From an uncultured Hyphomicrobiales bacterium (lineage in GTDB: Bacteria > Pseudomonadota > Alphaproteobacteria > Rhizobiales > Beijerinckiaceae), in the NCBI GenBank assembly GCA_903903935.1, contig CAIVAX010000188.1, positions 1-10,831 of the forward strand: 10,831 nt of DNA, in the 5' to 3' direction. The notes under the pieces were generated by a model. The model ran no database searches. It was not told the origin of the DNA and saw only the letters and a list, made by a program, of their open reading frames with translations. Numbering within the stretch: position 1 is the stretch's first letter; each line of letters begins with the position of its first letter. Of this stretch, positions 1-6,185 are shown one piece after another. Position numbers and translations under genes: made by a program.

Positions 1-1926
1 GCCAGCAGCCGCGGCGGCCGCCACTTCACCCACGCTGTGACCAAACACAAAGGCAGGCTGCAAACCATAATCGGCCAGCACAGATGTCATTGCTGTTTGA
101 ATAGCAAAGAGCAGAGGTTGCGCCACGCTGGTCAGGCTGAGGCGTGTGTCGAGTTCGGGATCATGAATGGCTTCAATTAGTGACCATCCCGATAAAGCCG
201 CGAACAGACCGTCAATCTCTTTCATGCGCTTGCGGAAGGCCGCATTGTGCGTCAAGGCCGCGCGGCCCATGCCCACCCATTGGCTGCCATTGCCCGCATA
301 AGCAAAAGCAATCACCGGCGCTGTTGAGGGTGCAATGCCGCTCGCTAAAGCGCGCGGCGTTTTGGCGCTGGCAAACTCCTTGAGCAAGTCGGAGACGTTT
401 TTGCTGTGCCGCAAAGGAATAGCGAGGCGATGGGCAAGGCGCTCTTTGCGATAGGCCAGCGCACTGGCCACTGAGGTGAGCGCATGATCTTGTGTGCTCA
501 ACAGCTGGGCATAATCTTCTGCCTGCGCCACAAGCGCTTCTTTCGTTTGTGCCGAAAGAATCAGAAATTCCGGAGCCAGTTTGCCATCGCCCTTGGTGGA
601 GGGCAGTTCGGCTTTCTCTGGCTCGCGCATCACCACATGCGCATTGGTCCCGCCAAAGCCAAAGGACGACACGCCACAATGAAGAAGTGTATTGGGTCCC
701 GCCAGTTCAAGATTGTCTTCCGCGGTCTCAATATTGAGCTGATCAAAATCAATCAGCGGATTGCGCTGATCCAGATGCAGCGTGCGCGGCAAGACACGAT
801 GCTCCATCGCCAGCAGAGCCTTGAACGCACCCGCCAGACCTGAGGCAGGTTCCAAATGGCCGATATTGGATTTCACCGAACCAATGGGCAGCGAACTTTG
901 TCGCCTCTGGCCCAGCGCTTCGCCAATGGCTTGCGCTTCAGCTGGATCACCAACACGTGTGCCCGTGCCATGGGCTTCAACAAAGGCCAAGCGCGCCGGA
1001 TCAAGCTTGATCTCGCCATAGGCGCGCTCGAGCAAAGCTCTTTGTCCCGCCGCCGAGGGCAACGAAATGCCAGAGGTGCGGCCATCAGAATTCACGCCAT
1101 TGCCAAGCACCATGGCTCTGGGTGTGAGGTGCTGAGCTCTGGCGCTAGTGGCGCGCATGATGACAAAAGCCACCGCGCCTTCCGCGCGCACATAGCCATC
1201 ACCCGCCGCTGAAAAGGGCCGACACAGGCCCGTTGGCGAAAGCATGGAGGCGCGTGAAAAGCCGATGAAAGATCCTGGCGACAAGAGCAGGTTAACGCCA
1301 GCCACAACTGCCATATCGATCTGGCCGCTTTCGATGGCATCAATGGCTTGTGAAAACGCCACCAGCGAAGAGGAGCAGGCTGTATCAACCGTAAAGCTGG
1401 GGCCGCGCCAGTCGAAAATATAGGACAGACGATTGGACACGATCGACAATGTATTGCCTGTCATGAAATGGCTTTCAATCGAAGCCGGATCAGTCATATG
1501 CAGATTGCCATAATCGAGGCTGGACGCCCCGACATAGACCCCCACCTCTTGGCCGGCGAGCGAGGAGGGCTTGAGCCCTGCGTCTTCCAATGCTTCCCAA
1601 ACGACCTCCATCAGCAGGCGTTGCTGCGGATCAATCTGCCGCGCTTCGCGGGGAGAAATGCCAAACACGCTGGGATCGAAAGAAAACGGATCGTCGAGAT
1701 AGCCGCCATTAAAAGTATAGCTGAATCCCGGCTCATTGGTGCGGGGATGCAGATAACGCTCGGGCCGCCAGCGCCCTTCGGGCAGGGGGCCAACTGTGCA
1801 GCGTCCATTCTTCAGCAAAGACCAGAATTCTTGCTCATTGCGCGCGCCCGGAAGACGGCAGGCAGCCCCAATCAACGCCGCTTTGGCTTTGGGATTGCGG
1901 TCATAGCCTGAGGGATCAATCTGCAT
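1..1926 (-). CDS. Type I polyketide synthase, N-terminal part (KS and start of AT), cut by the window edge
   Basis: Modular or iterative polyketide synthase that condenses acyl units on an acyl carrier protein in the cytoplasm. The 642 visible residues are open to base 1. A ketosynthase fills residues about 12-440: it starts with GAACRLPG, has the active-site Cys184 in DTACSSS, His319 in VEAHGTGT and His357 in KSNIGHLE, so the Cys-His-His triad is complete, and ends with the GVSSFGFGGTNAH block (about 417-430). A linker (about 440-540) leads into an acyltransferase that begins FAYAGNGSQW (541 on) and reaches the nucleophile Ser631 in GHSVGE just before the edge. No loading module or docking helix precedes the KS. 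The ATG at 1926 is the only usual start after an in-frame stop at 1969-1971; GGAG lies 12 bases upstream, a long spacing. Later domains (DH, ER, KR, ACP) would lie outside. The product is not predictable. Family assignment is very secure. Confidence 0.95.
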   Translation of the reverse strand, partial: MQIDPSGYDRNPKAKAALIGAACRLPGARNEQEFWSLLKNGRCTVGPLPEGRWRPERYLHPRTNEPGFSYTFNGGYLDDPFSFDPSVFGISPREARQIDPQQRLLMEVVWEALEDAGLKPSSLAGQEVGVYVGASSLDYGNLHMTDPASIESHFMTGNTLSIVSNRLSYIFDWRGPSFTVDTACSSSLVAFSQAIDAIESGQIDMAVVAGVNLLLSPGSFIGFSRASMLSPTGLCRPFSAAGDGYVRAEGAVAFVIMRATSARAQHLTPRAMVLGNGVNSDGRTSGISLPSAAGQRALLERAYGEIKLDPARLAFVEAHGTGTRVGDPAEAQAIGEALGQRRQSSLPIGSVKSNIGHLEPASGLAGAFKALLAMEHRVLPRTLHLDQRNPLIDFDQLNIETAEDNLELAGPNTLLHCGVSSFGFGGTNAHVVMREPEKAELPSTKGDGKLAPEFLILSAQTKEALVAQAEDYAQLLSTQDHALTSVASALAYRKERLAHRLAIPLRHSKNVSDLLKEFASAKTPRALASGIAPSTAPVIAFAYAGNGSQWVGMGRAALTHNAAFRKRMKEIDGLFAALSGWSLIEAIHDPELDTRLSLTSVAQPLLFAIQTAMTSVLADYGLQPAFVFGHSVGEVAAAAAAG

Positions 1927-2287
1927 AAGCCAGCTCGTCTCCAGATCTTGTGCCGCATGCCGCTGGGGTCAATGCAGTTCAGCGCAAGGTTTAAATCGAA
2001 TAGTCAAGAATGAGAATTAGATGTCTCAACATTAGCCAATCATTAAAATACAGCTTTATTCATACCCTCTCGCTCGGGCAAGGGCAAGTTTAAGCAGGCT
2101 AATGTCAGTGGAGGGGGGTGATCAGGCACCAAGCGGATAGGTCTTTGCGATGCCTCAATTGGTCTGATGCCGAGTTTGAGCCTGACAAAAGATTTTGGCT
2201 CTAGTCGGGCAGGACGATCGGTCCTAGCGGGAAAAGAAAAACCCCGGAGCTTGCGCTCCGGGGTTCCTTTAAATCCTTGAATAAGGA
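1927..2287. other. Intergenic region between PKS start and porin end
   Basis: No gene is supported in these 361 bases. The porin-proximal end holds the porin terminator (2232-2265) and a small hairpin at the porin stop. The rest would be the PKS promoter and leader. I could not find a convincing -35/-10 pair; the best -35-like element on the minus strand is TTGACT (2002-2007) but no matching -10 follows at 16-18 bases. The segment 2030-2060 is AT-rich. Confidence 0.6.
2232..2265 (-). terminator. Rho-independent terminator of the porin gene
   Basis: A perfect 9-bp GC-rich stem, CCCCGGAGC (2242-2250) and GCTCCGGGG (2255-2263), closes a 4-base loop. Read on the minus strand the stem is followed at once by TTTTTCTTTT, the classic U-tract. 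It starts 25 bases past the porin stop codon. On the plus strand the following TTCCTTT is weaker, so it may also act slightly in the other direction. Confidence 0.93.
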
Positions 2288-2289
2288 TT
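2272..2289 (-). other. Small hairpin overlapping the porin stop codon
   Basis: AATCCTT (2272-2278) and AAGGATT (2283-2289) form a 7-bp stem with a 4-base loop; the arm includes two bases of the TAA stop (2288-2290). It lies directly upstream of the main terminator, so the porin mRNA would end in two consecutive hairpins. It has no U-tract of its own, so it is more likely an mRNA-end stabilising or chance structure than a terminator. Confidence 0.4.
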
Positions 2290-3751
2290 AGAAAGCGCGG
2301 TCGATACGCAGACGGCCAGTCCAGCCGTTGTTGTTCGAGCTAGCTGACACCAGAGTAGCAGGTGCGCCAGCGACAACAGTCTGGAACTTCAGACGGTTGG
2401 CGATGTAGTCAGCTTCGACACCAATGTCGAGACCCTTTGTGGGAGTCCAGATCAGGTTTGCGCCTGCAATGTAGTAGGTCGCATTGCCGATGCTAACACC
2501 AGCCGTTGTTGTCAACGGATCGATAGTCGGAACCGTGAAGGCGTTATACGAGAAGTTGAAGTTCGAACGCAGGCTGGGTGTCCAGTAGTGCGTGAAGATT
2601 GCACCAGCGTTCATAACCTTTGTTGCGGAGAAGTTGTTTGTGACAACGCCACCAACGGTTGTTGTGGAAGTCAACAGATAGTTGGTGGGAACCCACATCA
2701 CGCCACCCAGACCGCGGCTGATGCCGGTATCCGAGCAAGAGGTGTAGTTCGAGCAACCGGAGACTTCACCCCACATGCCCTGAGCATAGCTGATCGTGGC
2801 ATTGATCTGATCGCCAGCAGCGAGCTGCGGCAGGTTCAGACGACCGCCGAGGCCGATTGCATAACCGGTCTTAGCAGAAGCGCCAGAGAACAGCTGATTG
2901 GTGATCAGGTTGTTCTGGGTAACAACGCCAGCAGAAGTGGCATTGTTGGTGCCGAATGTGTTGTTGCCGATAGCGCCAGAGAGCTGCAGGAAGCCCCATG
3001 ACTGATCGAGACGCACGTTACCAACCAGGTTGTAGCCTGTGTCGGGGCGTGTCACGTAGGTGAACTGACCAACGCCGTTCGAGCCGGAGAAGTCCGAACG
3101 AGCTTCCAGACCCAATGAAGCTGACCAGCCACCGCCGAATGTAGCTGTGTAGCTGAGCTGCTTCACGCCATTCGAGAAGCCGGGATAGCCGGACAGGTTG
3201 ATCATGTAGCTCGGCATTGTTGTGAACAGATCCGAACCCAGACCGAAAGTGAAGCCAGCGAAACGTGTGTAAGCAGCTTCCATTGTCAAGGATGAAGAAA
3301 CGTTGCCTTGAGGAACATAGCTGGCGCCGTTAGTGGTGGTGCCGCTCGTAGAACCGATACCATCGCGGTTAGAACCACGCAGACGAACAACGGTCTGAGC
3401 AGCGCCCCAAGCGGTGTTGACGCGAGCGTCGAGGTCAACGCGGCCGCGGAATTCAACGCCTGTTGTGTCCTGGTCAGCAGCAACCTGCGAAACAGTGGTG
3501 CTCACTGTGCCGTTGGCGAGGATCTGACGGATAGCAGCAGGAGAGCTGTACTTATAGTCGGAACGAACAAAACCGCCGACCTTCAGGCAGATGTCCGAAC
3601 CAGGAATGTAGAAGAAGCCTGCGCCGTAAGCGTCGCAAACCTTAACGTATTCAACAGGAGCAGCCTTGCGCGACGGCAGGTCAGCAGCCTGGGCGGAAGC
3701 AACAGCGAGAACTGCTGTTGAACCGAGCATGAAGCTCTTCATCAAATTCAT
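2288..3751 (-). CDS. Porin_2 family outer-membrane porin (Omp2b/RopA type)
   Basis: Trimeric beta-barrel porin for passive diffusion of small hydrophilic solutes through the outer membrane. The 487-residue precursor starts with a Sec signal peptide (MNLMKSF then a hydrophobic stretch ending ASAQA) with likely cleavage between A22 and A23, leaving ADLPSRKAAP. The next block, VCDAYGAGFFYIPG...DICLKVGGF with Cys39 and Cys55, is the family hallmark. The body consists of alternating amphipathic strands and Gly/Asn/Ser/Thr-rich loops, with a second close Cys pair (C333, C339) that could form a loop disulfide. It ends in Phe (RIDRAF), as expected for BAM-assembled barrels. GGAGGG lies 4 bases before the ATG, a strong ribosome-binding site. 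It is monocistronic, with its own promoter region and terminator, consistent with a highly expressed protein. Pore selectivity cannot be told from sequence. Confidence 0.97.
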   Translation of the reverse strand: MNLMKSFMLGSTAVLAVASAQAADLPSRKAAPVEYVKVCDAYGAGFFYIPGSDICLKVGGFVRSDYKYSSPAAIRQILANGTVSTTVSQVAADQDTTGVEFRGRVDLDARVNTAWGAAQTVVRLRGSNRDGIGSTSGTTTNGASYVPQGNVSSSLTMEAAYTRFAGFTFGLGSDLFTTMPSYMINLSGYPGFSNGVKQLSYTATFGGGWSASLGLEARSDFSGSNGVGQFTYVTRPDTGYNLVGNVRLDQSWGFLQLSGAIGNNTFGTNNATSAGVVTQNNLITNQLFSGASAKTGYAIGLGGRLNLPQLAAGDQINATISYAQGMWGEVSGCSNYTSCSDTGISRGLGGVMWVPTNYLLTSTTTVGGVVTNNFSATKVMNAGAIFTHYWTPSLRSNFNFSYNAFTVPTIDPLTTTAGVSIGNATYYIAGANLIWTPTKGLDIGVEADYIANRLKFQTVVAGAPATLVSASSNNNGWTGRLRIDRAF

Positions 3752-3927
3752 TTAACCCTCCAGTGTAAAACCCAATAAAGTCAGGTTTAGTCCCGACCCA
3801 TTGAACGGTCTTTCGACCTCAGACACACAGCGCAGGACCAAAAGGCCTTAGCTACGTTTCCGACCCCATTGCTACGCCAGCTTGCGCCCAGAGTGAAGCG
3901 CTCCAAACCCGTTTTGGGCGCTCTAGC

Positions 3928-3957
3928 GAGGACTGTGGCGATCTTGCCACAGTCCTC
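3928..3957 (-). promoter_or_regulatory. Perfect 12-bp stem-loop in the presumed 5' leader of the porin mRNA
   Basis: GAGGACTGTGGC (3928-3939) and GCCACAGTCCTC (3946-3957) pair perfectly around a 6-base loop. No T-run follows on either strand, so it is not a typical terminator. If the promoter at 3976-4004 is right, transcription would begin near 3969 and this stem would sit within about 12 bases of the 5' end, a position where stem-loops protect abundant outer-membrane protein mRNAs (as known for ompA). It could instead be a protein-binding palindrome. Confidence 0.5.
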
Positions 3958-3972
3958 ATCCAGCCCTGAATT

Positions 3973-3980
3973 TTAACCAT
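3973..3980 (+). promoter_or_regulatory. CtrA-like half site TTAACCAT overlapping the candidate porin -10
   Basis: The octamer TTAACCAT matches the half-site recognised by the alphaproteobacterial cell-cycle regulator CtrA. It covers five bases of the putative porin -10 element (3976-3981), so a bound regulator would block polymerase. An octamer can occur by chance; the call rests on its position and on the complete TTAA-N7-TTAA site nearby. Confidence 0.3.
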
Positions 3981-4004
3981 AAAGTGTTCGGCTGCGACTC
4001 ACAA
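3976..4004 (-). promoter_or_regulatory. Candidate sigma-70 promoter for the porin gene
   Basis: On the minus strand TTGTGA (plus 3999-4004) and TATGGT (plus 3976-3981) are 17 bases apart, the ideal spacing; each matches four of six consensus bases. The predicted start near 3969 gives a leader of about 218 bases. The -35 lies inside overlapping palindromes (3996-4018), a possible operator. Weak matches are common, so this is tentative. Confidence 0.4.
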
Positions 4005-4099
4005 TTGAGTCAAATTGTCAGCAATTACAGTCGTCTAAAAATTATGCGCGGGCCCCCCTCATCATTGGGTACGGCCCTGAACGCCCCTTATTCGTTCTC

Positions 4100-4114
4100 T
4101 TAACCCTTCGTTAA
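4100..4114. promoter_or_regulatory. CtrA-like box TTAA-N7-TTAA
   Basis: TTAACCCTTCGTTAA matches the CtrA consensus TTAA-N7-TTAA exactly. It is also the core of a 7-bp inverted repeat, TCTTAAC (4098-4104) and GTTAAGA (4110-4116). It lies about 194 bases before the DUF599 start and about 100 bases upstream of the candidate porin -35, so it could serve either gene. Function is inferred from the motif only. Confidence 0.4.
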
Positions 4115-4131
4115 GACAGCTTTGGATCCCG

Positions 4132-4151
4132 CTGTGGTTTTTTTACCACAG
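4132..4151. repeat. Inverted repeat CTGTGGT-T6-ACCACAG
   Basis: Two 7-base arms (4132-4138 and 4145-4151) flank six T residues. The arms share the CTGTGG/CCACAG core with the longer hairpin at 3928-3957. It could be an operator bound by the same regulator, or a leader hairpin of the DUF599 transcript. It is not a terminator because the T-run is in the loop. Confidence 0.4.
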
Positions 4152-4307
4152 GCCGTATGGCGCGGATTCTCACTTTGGTAACGAAAAAGGGGAGAGGATT
4201 TGGTGCAAGCTGATTCTAGCCGACTCACCTCCAGATGCTACACATACTGTAATGGATGCCCCTTGATCCGCCCTGTGGCGGGCGTTGGGGCGGATCGGAG
4301 TTCGGGC

Positions 4308-4988
4308 ATGGACGGATTTTCCACTCTGGATGGGCTTGCTCTTTTGGTCTTTGGTCTGGCTTGGGGCATTTATCATTTCATTATCGAGCGGGAAGGCAGC
4401 CTTGGGCTCAATCATCTGATGAATGGCTATCGGCTCGATTGGATGATGGAAATGGCTGAGCGCGAGCAGCGCATGGTCGATTCCGGCATTATGGGCAGTT
4501 TGCAGAATGGCGCCGCCTTTTTTGCCTCGACCTCGCTTCTGGCCATTGGCGGCACTGTCTCGCTTTTGCGCGCCACAGATGATGTCCAGCGCGTGTTCAG
4601 CGATCTGCCCATTGGGCTGGTCGCCTCCCGCTCTTTATGGGAACTCAAGGTCGTTGGGCTCTTGCTGATCTTTGGCTATGCGTTTTTCAAATTCGCTTGG
4701 TCTTATCGTCTGTTCAACTTTGCCGCCATCTTGGTCGGCGCTACGCCCGGCCGCCACACAAGTGATCCCAAACGCCGCAAGGCCTTTGCGTTGCGCGCCG
4801 CGCAGATGAATGTTGTCGCCGGCAAGCATTTCACCAGAGGCCAGCGCGCCTTCTTCTTCGCTTTGGCCTATCTGGGATGGTTTCTGGGTCCTTACCTGTT
4901 TTTCATCACCACTTTGTGTGTGCTGCTGGTGATGTGGCGTCGGCAATATGCTTCGGATGCCAGAACAGCTGCCTCGCTCGACGCCTGA
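4308..4988 (+). CDS. DUF599 family integral membrane protein
   Basis: Inner-membrane protein of the uncharacterised DUF599 (COG3821) family; no biochemical role is established for it to my knowledge. The 226-residue product has hydrophobic segments at about 8-26, 68-87, 113-144 (possibly a bent or paired segment) and 181-210, that is, four or so helices. The family signature is the stretch around 55-76, RMVDSGIMGSLQNGAAFFAS, followed by WELKVVGLLLIFGYAFFKFAWSYRLFNF (112-138 region). I chose ATG 4308 because GGAG ends 7 bases upstream and the protein then starts just before helix 1; the frame is open back to 4200 but those 36 residues are not membrane-like. Transcribed divergently from the porin and followed by no clear terminator. 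Confidence 0.9.
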   Translation: MDGFSTLDGLALLVFGLAWGIYHFIIEREGSLGLNHLMNGYRLDWMMEMAEREQRMVDSGIMGSLQNGAAFFASTSLLAIGGTVSLLRATDDVQRVFSDLPIGLVASRSLWELKVVGLLLIFGYAFFKFAWSYRLFNFAAILVGATPGRHTSDPKRRKAFALRAAQMNVVAGKHFTRGQRAFFFALAYLGWFLGPYLFFITTLCVLLVMWRRQYASDARTAASLDA

Positions 4989-5010
4989 TCAGCAAGTCAT
5001 CGCTCATCTT

Positions 5011-5050
5011 CTGTTAAGCCAAGTCTCTTGCTGTTAAGCTAAGTCTCTTG
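5011..5050. repeat. Tandem duplication of a 20-bp unit
   Basis: Units 5011-5030 (CTGTTAAGCCAAGTCTCTTG) and 5031-5050 are identical except for C/T at position 10 of the unit. The duplication lies 22 bases after the DUF599 stop. Read on the minus strand, one unit supplies the last codons and TAA stop of the small ORF there. Likely arose by replication slippage. Confidence 0.9.
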
Positions 5051-5186
5051 GAGTGTATCCAACGCGGTCAACGAAGTATTGCGCCGCAGACATTGCAAAC
5101 AGCTTCTGCCCAGCGCTGACACATACGCTGAGCCAGAGCAAAGCTAAAAAACCCTTATTCAGCTTAGCACAAGTTTCATCACTCAT
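5034..5186 (-). CDS. Doubtful small membrane-protein ORF
   Basis: I do not recognise this. From ATG 5186 it would encode 50 residues, MSDETCAKLNKG..., with one hydrophobic segment (about 13-27, LALLWLSVCVSAG) and the C-terminus VGYTPRDLA. The frame is open to another ATG at 5243, but neither start has a good ribosome-binding site. It would converge with the DUF599 gene. A plus-strand ORF of similar length overlaps it, so chance is quite possible. The only hint that it is real is that its stop lies in a tandem repeat, as for the gene ending at 7292. Confidence 0.2.
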   Translation of the reverse strand: MSDETCAKLNKGFLALLWLSVCVSAGQKLFAMSAAQYFVDRVGYTPRDLA

Positions 5187-5327
5187 CTTTGGAAGCAGCA
5201 ACCACGCGCGCAACAAGCGACGATTAGGTTGCATTTGAATCATTTCAGAAGATCAAAACCAACAGTCAGCTCCTAAATTCCATTGCGATTGTATTCGATA
5301 TTTTTCGCGTAATGTGGATTGCAGATT

Positions 5328-6185
5328 ATGTCTATTGAGTTGAGTTTCGATGTTCACAACACCTCTAGCTGGACTGGCAATCTGGCGCTTTTGGAGCAAA
5401 ATATTCAAGGGGCCGCCAATCTCTGGGGCAAGGTTTTTGTTGGCTCAGCCAAGTTCAGCGTTACGCTCAATCTGGTTACCTCAACGCAATTTCTGGCCTC
5501 CTCTGGTCCGAGTGATTTCATTCTCGCAGGCCAGAGCAATGGCACAAATCTATGGGCGAGTTCGACGCAATATTCGCTCTTCACCAATAGCTCTCAAAAT
5601 GACGGCCGGTCTGCCGATCTCGTCGTTAATGTCGCGACCAATTATATTCAAGATGGCACTGTTGTCCTTACCAACAATCCTGCTGTGCGCTCGCAAGCCG
5701 CCATTGGGGCGACGCATTTAGATTTCATCAGCATTGCTGAGCATGAATTGGGCCATGCCTTTGGCATTTTTGGCTGGCGCGATCAGTCCACGGGCCAGCT
5801 CACCGGCAAGGATGAAAGCCTGTTTGACAGCCATTTAAAAATGGGGACCTCTGGCCTGATCTATACAGGCGAGAATGTCACCGCTGTTTATGGCGCCAGC
5901 CTGCCGCTCGCCATGGGTGATATTTATCATCTGGGCTCATTCACCAATGCATCTGATCCACTCAACACCGATTTGATGAATCCCTTTGCCCATTGGGGCA
6001 CAGTGGATTCCATTAGTCGATTGGACGCTGCAATCATGGCCGATTTAGGCTATGCTACCATTTATGATGACATTCTGCGACTTTCACCGGCGTCACTTCG
6101 ATCAATGCCGGTGCAGGCAATGATGTCATCTTTTCCGCCGGAACAAATGATACGATCGATGGCGGCACAGGCGTTGATCGGGTGA
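5328..6185 (+). CDS. Zinc metallopeptidase, N-terminal part of a frameshifted RTX/DUF4214 protein
   Basis: Probable secreted zinc endopeptidase. From ATG 5328 the catalytic domain spans about residues 1-247. The zinc site is AEHELGHAFGIFG: His139, Glu140 and His143 form HExxH, but the position of the usual third metzincin ligand (HExxHxxGxxH/D) is Gly149. A later His201 (DIYHLGS) before the Met-turn-like DLMNP (Met217) may be the third ligand, as in leishmanolysin-like enzymes; this is inference. SRLDAAIMADLGYA closes the domain as in related RTX peptidases. No signal peptide is present, which fits type I secretion. After about residue 250 (base 6077) the frame leaves the coding frame: the last 35 residues (LRLSPASLRS...) are out-of-frame sequence, while RTX repeats continue in the +2 frame. 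Inserting one G between 6077 and 6078 restores a 529-residue protein ending at 6916. Start ATG has only a weak ribosome-binding site; an in-frame TTG at 5319 is the alternative. Confidence 0.85.
   Translation: MSIELSFDVHNTSSWTGNLALLEQNIQGAANLWGKVFVGSAKFSVTLNLVTSTQFLASSGPSDFILAGQSNGTNLWASSTQYSLFTNSSQNDGRSADLVVNVATNYIQDGTVVLTNNPAVRSQAAIGATHLDFISIAEHELGHAFGIFGWRDQSTGQLTGKDESLFDSHLKMGTSGLIYTGENVTAVYGASLPLAMGDIYHLGSFTNASDPLNTDLMNPFAHWGTVDSISRLDAAIMADLGYATIYDDILRLSPASLRSMPVQAMMSSFPPEQMIRSMAAQALIG

Larger units (their letters stand above)
3752..4307. other. Divergent control region between porin and DUF599 gene
   Basis: This 556-base gap separates two divergently transcribed genes and holds no supported ORF. 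It contains, from the porin side, a leader of about 215 bases with a perfect 12-bp hairpin, a candidate porin promoter, overlapping AT-rich palindromes (GACTC-N6-GAGTC at 3996-4011 and ACAATT-N6-AATTGT at 4001-4018), a TTAA-N7-TTAA site (4100-4114) and a CTGTGGT/ACCACAG hairpin (4132-4151). I could not place the DUF599 promoter. Confidence 0.6.
4989..5327. other. Intergenic region before the metallopeptidase gene
   Basis: These 339 bases hold the 20-bp tandem duplication at 5011-5050 and a doubtful small minus-strand ORF (5034-5186 or to 5243). The last 80 bases (5245-5327) are AT-rich and probably contain the metallopeptidase promoter, but I saw no clear -35/-10 pair. No terminator hairpin was found for the DUF599 gene. 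Confidence 0.5.

Noticed and set aside
484..1911. Plus-strand ORFs opposite the PKS (for example 484-843, 856-1212, 1468-1911)
   Set aside because: They lie antisense to a clear KS/AT coding frame with catalytic motifs and encode no recognisable protein.
3308..3721. Plus-strand ORF opposite the porin (also 2588-3001)
   Set aside because: Shadow of the porin frame; translations are compositionally odd and match no family I know.
4200..4307. N-terminal extension of the DUF599 protein
   Set aside because: The extra 36 residues are not family-like, and ATG 4308 has GGAG at ideal spacing.
5011..5050. CRISPR repeat or CtrA site in the tandem repeat
   Set aside because: Units are directly adjacent without spacers, and the TTAA words are 20 bases apart rather than 7.
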